DNA of 64,000 nt, from the NCBI RefSeq assembly GCF_020886055.1, contig NZ_AP025184.1:1674001-1738000 (forward strand), read 5' to 3'. Both the position numbers and the translations under genes were made by a program. The notes under the pieces were generated by a model. That model was not told the DNA's origin. It made no database searches and was given only the letters and a program-made list of their open reading frames with translations. The DNA is from Flavobacterium ammoniigenes (lineage in GTDB: Bacteria > Bacteroidota > Bacteroidia > Flavobacteriales > Flavobacteriaceae). This document shows positions 7,918 through 16,215 of the stretch, one piece after another (the stretch's first letter is position 1; each line of letters opens with the position of its first letter).

Positions 7918-7991
7918 TGACCTCGACTGGATTCAAACCAGTAACCTTCTGAGCCGTAATCAGATGCGCTATTCAGTTGCGCCACGAGGCC
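7918..7991 (-). tRNA. tRNA-Arg (anticodon ACG)
   Basis: The minus strand folds as a complete 74-nt cloverleaf: acceptor GGCCTCG/CGAGGTC (with one G-T wobble), D stem GCGC/GCGC, anticodon stem TCTGA/TCAGA around TTACGGC (anticodon ACG), and T stem ACTGG/CCAGT around TTTGAAT. The discriminator is A, and the gene does not encode the CCA end. ACG, normally edited to ICG, reads CGU, CGC and CGA but not CGG. Confidence 0.95.
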
Positions 7992-8085
7992 TTGTTGCGG
8001 GTGCAAATATAGGTAAAAATGGTAGATATCCAAATTGAAAATTAAAAAATAACTGCTTTTTTTGGATAGCCACTAATTTCTATAT

Positions 8086-8229
8086 TTATTTATCTAAGGC
8101 TCTACAGGTTACGTAATAGCGATAGCCTATCAATGCCATTTGCCATTTCTTTGCTTTAGTCACATCCAAGCGTTGTTTGGTAAAACTGGGTAACAGAACT
8201 TTGTTAATTTGAGCTAAGACTTTGAACAT
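8086..8229 (-). CDS. conserved-looking 47-residue basic protein
   Basis: A short ORF starting MFKVLAQINKVLLPSFTKQR and ending RYYVTCRALDK. It is rich in Lys and Arg, has an amphipathic N-terminal stretch and the segment KWQMALIGYRYYVTCRALD. It lies between tRNA-Arg and a terminator, so it would be a separate small transcript, perhaps running into the tRNA. I recall similar flavobacterial proteins of about this length without an established function; I cannot verify that here. Codon use resembles its neighbours. No signal peptide is evident. Confidence 0.65.
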   Translation of the reverse strand: MFKVLAQINKVLLPSFTKQRLDVTKAKKWQMALIGYRYYVTCRALDK

Positions 8230-8248
8230 TTGTTTTTTTGGTAAAAAT

Positions 8249-8280
8249 AAAAAAGACCATTGATTAAATGGCCTTTTTAT
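8249..8280 (-). terminator. terminator after the secreted BlaR1-tail-like gene
   Basis: AAAAAGaCCAT and ATGGcCTTTTT form a hairpin with one internal mismatch just past the stop codon at 8284. T runs flank both sides, so it could work in either direction. Confidence 0.65.
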
Positions 8281-8283
8281 AAA

Positions 8284-9186
8284 TTATTTCTTTTTTGATT
8301 GGGTTGGAGTGGCTTTCTCTAAAGCGATTCGAGCTTTTTCTAATTCTTCTTTCGCTTTGATCATTTCTTCTTTGGCTTTGGCCAATTCTGATGTTGAATC
8401 GGTATCAGAATCCGATGAGCTAATTATTTTTTTGATTTTTTTCTTGAATTCTTGAACTCCTTTATCATTGCGTAGATCAAAAACACCTAATTGGTCCTCT
8501 TTTGTATTTTCTACATCTTCTGAATCAATTTCGTACTCTTTCTTTATTTTTTCAATTTCTTCATCAGAGTAATCGTCTTTACCAGAAATCACTTCGCCAT
8601 CTTCAATAATCAAGTCTTTTTTATTCGATTTTTTAATTACTATTTTAGACTTCATACTGGATTTAGGTCCTTTGTTTTTGTCTGTGAAATTAAATCGGAA
8701 GTTTTCAGTTGAAGGATTTCCGTCTTCATCATGAAAACCAAATATTTTAACAGCACTTCCATTGGGTACGCCACTAAATGAAAAACTGTTCATTGGATTG
8801 GAATTGGATGGTGTTCCAAAACCAATTTCATTTCCTGATTTGTAGAAATTGATGGTCGAAATTGGAGCTTGTTGGTTGAGTTTTAATTCCCCTTTGTTCC
8901 CTTTTTCATCTTCGTAACTTACTTTTAAACCCGTAATTTCTTTATTTGAATTGCGTTTCACATCTGTGTAATTGATAGTAACGCCATATTTTTTTAGTGC
9001 TTTTACATCATCATTCATTTCTGATTCGGGCGTGGTTTTGTTCCAAGTCATCACCACATCGTCATTTTCATTATTGATTTCGATGATTTCTTTTTTCTTT
9101 TGATTTTGAGCTAATACAGCAACTGAACCTCCGATAATTAAACCGAATGCAAGGGCTAGTGTGAAATAATGTTTTCTAGTATTCAT
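8284..9186 (-). CDS. secreted protein resembling the C-terminal part of BlaR1-type proteins
   Basis: A 300-residue protein with an N-terminal signal peptide (ALAFGLIIGGSVAVLAQ). The middle contains ITGLKVSYEDEKGNKGELK followed by ISTINFYKSGNEIGFG, which resembles repeats in the periplasmic tail of Bacteroidota M56/BlaR1-like proteins. The last 35 residues are a charged, likely coiled-coil segment (AKEEMIKAKEELEKARIALE) ending in KKK. There is no M56 peptidase domain and no adjacent BlaI regulator. Function unknown; it is probably periplasmic. The promoter region is 9187-9326 or part of it. Confidence 0.7.
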   Translation of the reverse strand: MNTRKHYFTLALAFGLIIGGSVAVLAQNQKKKEIIEINNENDDVVMTWNKTTPESEMNDDVKALKKYGVTINYTDVKRNSNKEITGLKVSYEDEKGNKGELKLNQQAPISTINFYKSGNEIGFGTPSNSNPMNSFSFSGVPNGSAVKIFGFHDEDGNPSTENFRFNFTDKNKGPKSSMKSKIVIKKSNKKDLIIEDGEVISGKDDYSDEEIEKIKKEYEIDSEDVENTKEDQLGVFDLRNDKGVQEFKKKIKKIISSSDSDTDSTSELAKAKEEMIKAKEELEKARIALEKATPTQSKKK

Positions 9187-9326
9187 AGTAAAAATTTAAT
9201 TAAAAGTTGTGAATTCTGTTTTAACGAAGCAAACCTATTAATTGAATTTTAGAACCAAAAATACCTTTGCAAAAATTTAACGTAATTAACTTTTTGATAA
9301 GAAAAATCCCGTTATTAGTTTAGATA

Positions 9327-10541
9327 TTATTTTTCTAATGCTAATAATCGTTGCAACCAAATACAACATAGAACGGCTAGTACACCTAAAGTTCCCATGA
9401 CAAACCAATTGGCTTGGTAGTTAAAGTGGCTAATGATTTCCAAACCCATTTTAGAACTGGCAATGTGTGCCAAACTAAAACTCATGGTAAACAATGCCAT
9501 ATACCGTCCTTCGTGGCCTTTGGGTGCACTACTTAGAGCGAAAGAGTTGGAGAAGGGGAATATGAACATTTCGCCAAAAGTGATAAAAAGTAAACTCACA
9601 ATTAAGATGCCTGCCCAAGCGTTGAATAACAAAACATAAAAACTGATTGCCATTAATACCGATCCCCAAAGAACGATGCTTAGTTTACTGATGTCTTTGC
9701 GTTGGCAATAACTCACAATGGGCATTTCCAAAAAGAAAATAATGATTCCGTTTAAAGATAAAATTAGTCCACTTTGAAATTCGGTCAAGCCAAAATGTTC
9801 ACTGTGGTAGAGCGGGAGCGTCGTAAATAATTGAAAAAATAAAATGGCAGTGATAAAACACACGAATAGGAAAATCCAAAATATTTTGTCTTTGAAAACT
9901 GATTCTCTTTCAGCTTCAGCGGCTTTTTTGGCAATCAAATCTTCAGGTACTTTCTTTTCTTTTACCAATACTGCAAAAAGTACAATGGCTATAATGCAGG
10001 AACTTCCATCAACCCAAAATAGCGCTTGGTATCCTTGGCTTAGAATAATCAAACCTCCTAAAGCTGGACCGGCAGCAAAACCGAGATTTACCGCTAAACG
10101 CACTAAAGTCAAAGCACGCGTTCGATTTTCAGGTTTGGCATAAGTGCCTAAAGAAACAAACATGGCGGGGCGAAACATATCGGCAATGACCATAATGGTA
10201 AACATACTAACACACAAAGCCCAAAACGATGTCACGTATTGCAAGAAAAAGAATAAAACACCGCTTGTAAACAAACTAAAAATCATGATTTTGTAAAACC
10301 CAATTTTGTCCGATAATTTGCCTCCCATCCAAGAGCCAAGCATGGATCCAAAGCCAAAACACACCATAATCCAACCTACTTGCGAATAGGAAAGATGCAA
10401 GTCTTCTTTCAGATATTTGGATAAAAACGGCAAAACCATTGTGCCAGCGCGATTGATAAAAGTGATCAACGCCAAGATCCAAACTTCTCTGCGAAAGCCT
10501 CTAAAGTTATTGATATATCGTTGCAGTCCGGACTGAATCAT
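9327..10541 (-). CDS. MFS transporter, drug-efflux type
   Basis: A 404-residue integral membrane protein with about 12 predicted helices. The motif-A loop between helices 2 and 3 is GSWMGGKLSDKIGFYK, and helix 5 contains NLGFAAGPALGGL, resembling the antiporter motif of drug:H+ exporters. A charged loop near residue 200 (KKAAEAERESVFKDK) separates the halves. The substrate cannot be deduced. It stands alone, divergent from the DUF1684 gene. Confidence 0.85.
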   Translation of the reverse strand: MIQSGLQRYINNFRGFRREVWILALITFINRAGTMVLPFLSKYLKEDLHLSYSQVGWIMVCFGFGSMLGSWMGGKLSDKIGFYKIMIFSLFTSGVLFFFLQYVTSFWALCVSMFTIMVIADMFRPAMFVSLGTYAKPENRTRALTLVRLAVNLGFAAGPALGGLIILSQGYQALFWVDGSSCIIAIVLFAVLVKEKKVPEDLIAKKAAEAERESVFKDKIFWIFLFVCFITAILFFQLFTTLPLYHSEHFGLTEFQSGLILSLNGIIIFFLEMPIVSYCQRKDISKLSIVLWGSVLMAISFYVLLFNAWAGILIVSLLFITFGEMFIFPFSNSFALSSAPKGHEGRYMALFTMSFSLAHIASSKMGLEIISHFNYQANWFVMGTLGVLAVLCCIWLQRLLALEK

Positions 10542-10682
10542 ACTAAAATTTGTGTGCCAAAGGTACCAACTTTTAGTGAAGGATTGAGTTATGAAATTAG
10601 GATGTTTTAAATTAATTTCATTTGCATTTAAAACACTTTGTTTTCTATTGGATTGTAGTATTTTTGTTGAAAATTTATTCCG

Positions 10683-11285
10683 ATGAAGAAGTTTATTTTA
10701 TGGTTAATGCTATGGCAGTTTGGTATTGGCTTTGCCCAAAACCAGTTCAGCTTTTCAGCAGTGGAAAAGTTCCAAAACGAATTGAATGCTGAATATGCTG
10801 ATGCCAAGACAAGCCCACTTTTACCCGATGATTTGAAAGTGTTCAAAAGCTTGGACTTTTATCCTGTCAATGAAAAATTCTTTGTGGTTGCCCAATTCAT
10901 TCGAACAGAGAATGAGCAACCTTTTGAAATGAAAACCTCAACCGAAAGAAAACCAGTTTATGTGAAATACGGAGAAGCCCATTTTAACATTAACGGTCAG
11001 TTTTTCAAATTGAATATCTATAGAAATATTGAATTGTCTAAAAAAGAGCAATACAAGAATCATTTGTTTTTGCCTTTTTCAGATTTGACTTGCGGTAGCG
11101 AAAGTTATATTGGTGGGAAATACATTGATTTGAAAATTCCGCAAGGCGATACGATTGTGATTGATTTTAATACATCATACAATCCTTATTGTGCTTACAG
11201 TCCTAAATATTCTTGTCCGAAAGTCCCTTTAGAAAACGATTTAAAAATCGAAATTCGTGCCGGTGTAAAAAAGTTTCATGACTAA
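10683..11285 (+). CDS. DUF1684 family secreted protein
   Basis: The 200-residue protein has a signal peptide (FILWLMLWQFGIGFAQ) and the DUF1684 C-terminal signature: YIGGKYIDLKIPQGDTIVID, then DFNTSYNPYCAYSPKYSCPKVP with cysteines and prolines as in the family. DUF1684 proteins have no firmly established activity. The stop overlaps the start of the TatD-like gene (TAATG), so the two genes are translationally coupled. It has its own promoter space after the divergent MFS gene. Confidence 0.85.
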   Translation: MKKFILWLMLWQFGIGFAQNQFSFSAVEKFQNELNAEYADAKTSPLLPDDLKVFKSLDFYPVNEKFFVVAQFIRTENEQPFEMKTSTERKPVYVKYGEAHFNINGQFFKLNIYRNIELSKKEQYKNHLFLPFSDLTCGSESYIGGKYIDLKIPQGDTIVIDFNTSYNPYCAYSPKYSCPKVPLENDLKIEIRAGVKKFHD

Positions 11286-11959
11286 TGCAGTACTTTAATT
11301 TACATACTCATTCGTTTAGGAATCAGGAAAATGTGGTTGAATTAGTCAACCAATATCCTCAAGAGTTTACGGATGCTTTTCCTCAATATTCCATTGGCAT
11401 TCATCCTTGGTTTATTGTCGAAGATCGCATCGAAAGTGAGTTAGCGATTATTGAAAGTAAATTAAATGAGTCGGCTTGTTTGGCAGTAGGCGAATGCGGA
11501 TTAGACAAGCGAATTGACATTTCGTTTGAATTGCAGCAAACCGTTTTTGAACGCCAATTACTTTTGGCCGAACTGTATAAAAAACCTGTTGTGATTCATT
11601 GTGTGGCTGCTTTTCAAGAATTGATTTCCATCAAAAAAAAATTAAAAATCACGGTGCCGATTCTAATTCATGGATTTTCTAAAAATGAACAAGTAGCTAA
11701 AGAATTAGTTGCGAATGGTTGTTACATTTCCTTTGGCAAGTATTTAATGCGAATGCCTCAATTAGAATCTGTTTTAAAAGACATGCCGAATGATCGTTTT
11801 TTCTTGGAAACTGATACTGACGAACAAACGATTCAAGAAGTGTATGCATTAGCAGCACAATATAAAGGGCTATCAATTCCTCAAATAAAAGAATTGGTAA
11901 CTATTAATTTCAGTACTATTTTTGGGGCCCATTACCCAATTAAACAAATAACCAAATAA
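11285..11959 (+). CDS. TatD family metal-dependent hydrolase
   Basis: A 224-residue TIM-barrel hydrolase, a little shorter than typical TatD DNases (about 260). Metal ligands fit the family: HTH near the N-terminus (NLHTHSF), Glu in VGECGLD, His in VIHCVA and in LIHGFSK, and Asp in LETDTDE. TatD proteins are deoxyribonuclease or exonuclease-like enzymes. It overlaps the DUF1684 gene by one base and precedes tcdA by 25 bp. Its exact substrate is not known. Confidence 0.88.
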   Translation: MQYFNLHTHSFRNQENVVELVNQYPQEFTDAFPQYSIGIHPWFIVEDRIESELAIIESKLNESACLAVGECGLDKRIDISFELQQTVFERQLLLAELYKKPVVIHCVAAFQELISIKKKLKITVPILIHGFSKNEQVAKELVANGCYISFGKYLMRMPQLESVLKDMPNDRFFLETDTDEQTIQEVYALAAQYKGLSIPQIKELVTINFSTIFGAHYPIKQITK

Positions 11960-11984
11960 ACAAATAACCCAAAAAAAAGATAGT

Positions 11985-12716
11985 ATGGCAGAGTGGACAG
12001 AAAGAGCCGAATTATTATTTAAAAAAGAAGGATTAGAAAAATTACAAAACGCTAAAGTTTTAGTCGTTGGATTAGGTGGCGTGGGATCTTTTGCTGCTGA
12101 ATTTTTAGCAAGAGCAGGAGTTGGCCATATGACCATTGTTGATGGCGATGTGGTAGATATTACTAATATTAATAGACAATTACCGGCTTTACATTCTACT
12201 GTTGGACAACCTAAAATTACCATTGTAGGTGATCGTTTACTGGATATTAATCCAGAATTACAATTGACACGTATCCAAGAATTCTTGTCGCCAGAACGCG
12301 CGTTTGAATTGGTTTCACCAGAATTTGATTATGTTTTGGATTGCATTGACAGCGTGACACCTAAATTGAATTTAATTATTGCTGCCAAACGAAAAGGAGT
12401 TAAAGTTATTAGTAGTATGGGAGCAGGGGGCAAAATGGAAGCGGCCAAAGTAAAAGTATCCGATATTAGCAAAACCGAAAATTGCTTTTTGGCACGTACC
12501 ATCAAAAGACGTTTAAAAGAAGTGAAAATTGACAAAGGAGTGAAAGTCGTTTTTTCTTCTGAGATTCAAGATGAAAGCAGTTTGAAAACTACTGATGGGA
12601 AAAATTATAAAAAATCATTTTATGGGACTAATAGCTATATGCCAGGGTTATTTGGTTTGTATGCAGCCGAAACAGTGATTCGTTATTTATTGGATAGAGT
12701 GATTAATGAATTGTAA
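11985..12716 (+). CDS. tcdA: tRNA threonylcarbamoyladenosine dehydratase
   Basis: An E1-like (ThiF/MoeB superfamily) protein of 243 residues. It has the ATP-binding loop GLGGVGSFAAEFLARAG, the arginine-containing NINRQLPA segment and YVLDCIDSVTPKLNLI. TcdA (CsdL/YgdL) activates t6A37 in tRNA with ATP to form the cyclic ct6A. The C-terminal GTNSYMPGLFGLYAAETVI matches the TcdA subgroup, separating it from ThiF and MoeB. It is part of a plus-strand run with TatD and a HAD gene. Confidence 0.92.
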   Translation: MAEWTERAELLFKKEGLEKLQNAKVLVVGLGGVGSFAAEFLARAGVGHMTIVDGDVVDITNINRQLPALHSTVGQPKITIVGDRLLDINPELQLTRIQEFLSPERAFELVSPEFDYVLDCIDSVTPKLNLIIAAKRKGVKVISSMGAGGKMEAAKVKVSDISKTENCFLARTIKRRLKEVKIDKGVKVVFSSEIQDESSLKTTDGKNYKKSFYGTNSYMPGLFGLYAAETVIRYLLDRVINEL

Positions 12717-12733
12717 TTAGTGAATAGAAAAAT

Positions 12734-13390
12734 ATGATACAGACGGTAATTTTTGATATGGATGGTGTAATTGTAGATACTGAACCGGTTCATCGCTATG
12801 CCTATTACAAACAATTTGAAGAATTGGATATTGTAGTAACTGAAGCTATGTATACTTCGTTTACGGGATTTTCGACTCGAAATACCTTTCAAACGTTAAA
12901 AGAGCAATTTCAATTGGAGCATGAAGTAGAAGATTTGATTCAGCGAAAAAGAAACATTTTCAATGATGCCTTTGATACCAAGGAAGATTTAGAATTGTTG
13001 GATGGAGTTCGCACTTTGATTGAAGATTTGCACCAAAACGGAATCCAATTAATTTTGGCTTCTTCGGCTTCAAAAGTGACTATTGATCGTGTTTTTACTC
13101 GTTTTGGGTTGCATGATTTTTTTACTCACATTGTCAGTGGCGAAGATTTCCCAAAGTCCAAACCACATCCGGCCATATTTGAACATGCAGCTTCGTTATC
13201 TATTGCACCTAAAGAAAATTGCATTGTGATAGAAGATAGTACGAATGGGGTTAGAGCTGCAAAAGCAGCCGGAATTTATTGTGTTGGATATGTCAGCGAA
13301 CATTCGAAAGATCAGCACTTAGATGAGGCCGATTTGGTGATCAATCACTTTAAAGAATTGAGCGCTCAAGTTATTCGTACTTTAAATTAA
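12734..13390 (+). CDS. HAD family hydrolase, beta-phosphoglucomutase-like
   Basis: A 218-residue class IA HAD phosphatase. Motif I is FDMDGVIVDTEP (Asp8 nucleophile, Asp10 acid-base), motif II is LASSASK, and motifs III/IV are KSKPHPAIF and VIEDSTNGVRAAKAAG. The helical cap lies between residues 15 and 80. This architecture fits the beta-phosphoglucomutase and sugar-phosphatase group, but no sugar operon is present. It starts 17 bp after tcdA. Confidence 0.9.
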   Translation: MIQTVIFDMDGVIVDTEPVHRYAYYKQFEELDIVVTEAMYTSFTGFSTRNTFQTLKEQFQLEHEVEDLIQRKRNIFNDAFDTKEDLELLDGVRTLIEDLHQNGIQLILASSASKVTIDRVFTRFGLHDFFTHIVSGEDFPKSKPHPAIFEHAASLSIAPKENCIVIEDSTNGVRAAKAAGIYCVGYVSEHSKDQHLDEADLVINHFKELSAQVIRTLN

Positions 13391-13448
13391 TATTTATCCC
13401 AATCATTCAATTGAATTTGTAAATTTGAAACCAATAAACACAAACACT

Positions 13449-14294
13449 ATGAAAAAAATAATTGTTGTATTAGCCGTATTTATGTCACAATTTGCTGTAC
13501 AAGCGCAAATTAAAACACCTCAAGCCAGTCCTAGAGCTATCGTGAGTCAAATGGTTGGATTAACCGAAGTTGAATTGAATTATTCACGTCCGGGAGCAAA
13601 AGGCAGACCTGTTTTTGGAAACTTAGTTCCTTTTGGAAAATTGTGGAGAACGGGTGCTAATGAAAACACCACTATTTCATTTAGTGACGATGTTATCATT
13701 GACGGTAAAACTTTGAAAAAAGGAAAGTATGCTTTGTATTCAGTGCCAAGAATTGAAAGTTGGGATATCATTTTTTATACAGCTACGGACAACTGGGGAT
13801 TGCCACAAGAATTTGATGAGACTAAAGTGGCACTAAGAACGACTGTAAAAGAAGAAGCCTTATCAAAGCCTGTTGAAAGTTTAACTATCAATATTTCTGG
13901 TTTAGATACGAGTTCTGCTTATTTGGAAATTTTTTGGGAGAATTCATTCGTAGCCTTGAAATTTGAAGTGCCTACTCAAAAAACAGCTATGGCCAGTATT
14001 GAGAAAGTATTGAATGGTCCATCTGCTAACGACTATTATTCGGCAGCTAATTTTTTATTTCAAACCAATACCGATATTGCTAAATCATTAGTATATGTGA
14101 ACAAATCATTGGAATTAAGTAAAGACAAACCGTTCTGGTTTTTGCGTTTAAAATCATTGATCCAAGCGAAACAAGGCGATAAGTCAGGTGCAATTGAAAC
14201 TGCTAAATTATCTTTGGAAGCAGCTGAAGAAGCTAAAAATCAAGATTACGTTAAAATGAACAGAGATAGTATTGCTGAATGGAGCAAGAAATAA
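13449..14294 (+). CDS. DUF2911 domain protein, secreted
   Basis: I start it at the ATG at 13449 (MKKIIVVLAVFMSQFAVQAQ), which gives a clean signal peptide and 281 residues. The DUF2911 domain spans about residues 20-170, with SPRAIVSQMVGLTEVELNYSRP, KGRPVFGNLVPFGKLWRTGA and the LKKGKYALYSVP block. The C-terminal third is helical and resembles TPR-like repeats (SLVYVNKSLELSKDKPFWFL). DUF2911 has no known activity but is widespread in secreted Bacteroidota proteins. A bidirectional terminator follows. Confidence 0.88.
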   Translation: MKKIIVVLAVFMSQFAVQAQIKTPQASPRAIVSQMVGLTEVELNYSRPGAKGRPVFGNLVPFGKLWRTGANENTTISFSDDVIIDGKTLKKGKYALYSVPRIESWDIIFYTATDNWGLPQEFDETKVALRTTVKEEALSKPVESLTINISGLDTSSAYLEIFWENSFVALKFEVPTQKTAMASIEKVLNGPSANDYYSAANFLFQTNTDIAKSLVYVNKSLELSKDKPFWFLRLKSLIQAKQGDKSGAIETAKLSLEAAEEAKNQDYVKMNRDSIAEWSKK

Positions 14295-14314
14295 TTTCTT
14301 TATAAAAAGCAATA

Positions 14315-14347
14315 AAAATCCCGTTTGAAATGTCAAACGGGATTTTT
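14315..14347. terminator. bidirectional terminator between DUF2911 and SSS genes
   Basis: A 14-bp perfect stem, AAAATCCCGTTTGA (14315-14328) with TCAAACGGGATTTT (14333-14346), and a four-base loop AATG. It has A and T runs on both sides and serves both convergent genes. Confidence 0.9.
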
Positions 14348-16072
14348 TTATGCAATAAAAGCGATTTTATTTTTGAAAACTAATCGCTCCAATAACCAAG
14401 CAATCACAATAGTCAGTAGAGCCCCAATGAAATTCAGCCACAAATAACCTAATTTTTCCTCGCCACTTGGGTATAAATAGATAGCAAAATAGTAGATAAC
14501 AAAAATAGTATTTTGGCTAAAAACAGCGCTGTAGAAAATAGCATCCGATTGAATTCTTCTGGAATACATCCCTACTAAAAAAATACCCAAAACGGTTCCG
14601 TAGAAAATAGATCCAATAATATTTACCAATTGGATTAGGTTTTCAAACAAGGTACCTATACAAGCAAAAAGAATGGCAATAATTCCCCAAAATAAAGTAA
14701 ATAATTTACTAGCATTCAAGTAATGCTTTTCTGACTTTTCGTTTTTTAAATTACGCTTGTAGATGTCAATGGTGGTGGTCGATGCCAAAGCATTTAAACC
14801 CGAAGCGGTGGAGGACATGGCTGCTGAAATGATTACAGCTAACAATAATCCAATCAATCCTTTGGGTAAATAGTTCAAAATAAAGTGAAAAAACACATAA
14901 TCTTTATCGTTGGTTTCGCTGCGACTATCGGCCTTTAAAATAATTTCTTTGGCACGATCTCTTAAGTCTTTTTCTTTATTCGAAAGTGCAATCATTTCCT
15001 TTCTTAGAATAGGATTGTCATAGTCTTGGTTTAATTGGTCGATGTACAAAAGATTGATGACTTTTTTATCTTCTGAGATTAATTCTAATTTTTTTTCAAG
15101 GGTGTTGTATTCCTCTTTATAAGGCGAATTCTCAACACTTATTTTATTATTCGGATTGAAATTTAGAGGAACAGGATTGAATTGAAAGAAGACAAATACG
15201 AGTACGCCTGTCAAAAGAATAAAAAACTGCATGGGTACTTTCAATAGTCCGTTCATCAATAATCCCATTTGACTTTCTCTCACCGATTTCCCTGATAAAT
15301 AGCGTCCTACTTGCGATTGGTCTGTGCCAAAGTAGGCAAGGGCCAAGAAAAAGCCTCCGGTAATTCCGCTCCAAAAGGTATATTTTTCTTCTGGATCAAA
15401 CGAAAAATTAACACTGTTCATTTTGTCATTGGCACCTGCAATATGCATAGCATTACTGAAAGTCATATCGTTTGGTAAATAATATAAAATCCAAAAAAAG
15501 GTAATCACCATACCCAATAAAATGATAAACATTTGTTGTTTTTGAGTTACGTTTACCGCTTTGGTTCCACCAGTTACAGTATAAATAATTACTAATAATC
15601 CGATAATGATATTCAGATAATTGATATTCCATCCTAAAAGTGCTGACAAAATAATTGCAGGTGCATATATTGTCAAGCCGGTTCCTAGTCCTCTTTGAAA
15701 CAAGAACAGTCCAGCGGCTAAGGATCGAGTTCGTAAATCGAATCGTTTGCCCAGATATTCGTAGGCTGTGTAGACTTTGTATTTGTGATAAATAGGAATA
15801 AATGTGACACAAACAATCACCATAGCTATGGGTAACCCAAAGTAAAACTGAACGAATCCCATTCCGTCGTGATAGGCTTGTCCAGGCGTCGATAAAAAGG
15901 TGATGGCACTGGCTTGAGTCGCCATAACCGAAAGACCTACAATATGCCAAGGAGTTTCGTTGCTTCCTAGAATATAGTCTTGCACATTTCGGCTTCCATA
16001 ACTTTTCCAAGCCCCATAAATGACTATAAAGAGCAGTGTAACAACGAGTATGATCCAATCAAATAATTCCAT
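14348..16072 (-). CDS. sodium:solute symporter family transporter
   Basis: A 574-residue SSS-family carrier with about 13 transmembrane helices. Recognisable segments are ILGSNETPWHIVGLSVMATQASAITFLSTP (helices 1-2), the GTDQSQVGRYLSGKS loop, and AMSSTASGLNALAST, which has the Ser/Thr pair that binds sodium in this family. An unusually long hydrophilic loop (about residues 315-390, charged and helical) interrupts the second half. The substrate is unknown. It starts three bases after the stop of a 34-residue membrane peptide gene. Confidence 0.92.
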   Translation of the reverse strand: MELFDWIILVVTLLFIVIYGAWKSYGSRNVQDYILGSNETPWHIVGLSVMATQASAITFLSTPGQAYHDGMGFVQFYFGLPIAMVIVCVTFIPIYHKYKVYTAYEYLGKRFDLRTRSLAAGLFLFQRGLGTGLTIYAPAIILSALLGWNINYLNIIIGLLVIIYTVTGGTKAVNVTQKQQMFIILLGMVITFFWILYYLPNDMTFSNAMHIAGANDKMNSVNFSFDPEEKYTFWSGITGGFFLALAYFGTDQSQVGRYLSGKSVRESQMGLLMNGLLKVPMQFFILLTGVLVFVFFQFNPVPLNFNPNNKISVENSPYKEEYNTLEKKLELISEDKKVINLLYIDQLNQDYDNPILRKEMIALSNKEKDLRDRAKEIILKADSRSETNDKDYVFFHFILNYLPKGLIGLLLAVIISAAMSSTASGLNALASTTTIDIYKRNLKNEKSEKHYLNASKLFTLFWGIIAILFACIGTLFENLIQLVNIIGSIFYGTVLGIFLVGMYSRRIQSDAIFYSAVFSQNTIFVIYYFAIYLYPSGEEKLGYLWLNFIGALLTIVIAWLLERLVFKNKIAFIA

Positions 16073-16075
16073 AAT

Positions 16076-16180
16076 TTAAGCGTATAACTGCATTATGAAA
16101 TAAAACAACAAGATGTAAATGGCATTAATAACGAGAATCCAAGTATAGCTTTTTTTCCAAATTTTTGTTGTTGATTTCAT
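16076..16180 (-). CDS. 34-residue single-pass membrane peptide coupled to the SSS carrier
   Basis: This ORF reads MKSTTKIWKKSYTWILVINA and continues as one hydrophobic helix ending in FIMQLYA. Its basic N-terminus predicts a cytoplasmic N-end. Its stop is 3 bp before the SSS start codon, and the preceding mscS stop is about 36 bp upstream of its own start, so it fits as a member of the same transcript. Small membrane subunits next to sodium symporters are known in other families (for example DUF485 and DUF4212 partners of SSS proteins), but this one resembles neither clearly. A role as carrier subunit is inference. Confidence 0.65.
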   Translation of the reverse strand: MKSTTKIWKKSYTWILVINAIYILLFYFIMQLYA

Positions 16181-16215
16181 TTGTGATCTACTTAGTCGTT
16201 ATTACTACAATGTCA

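Noticed and set aside
15453..16058. 201-codon open frame on minus in another frame of the SSS carrier
   Set aside because: Cys-, Ser- and Arg-rich sequence without motifs; the carrier frame is certain.
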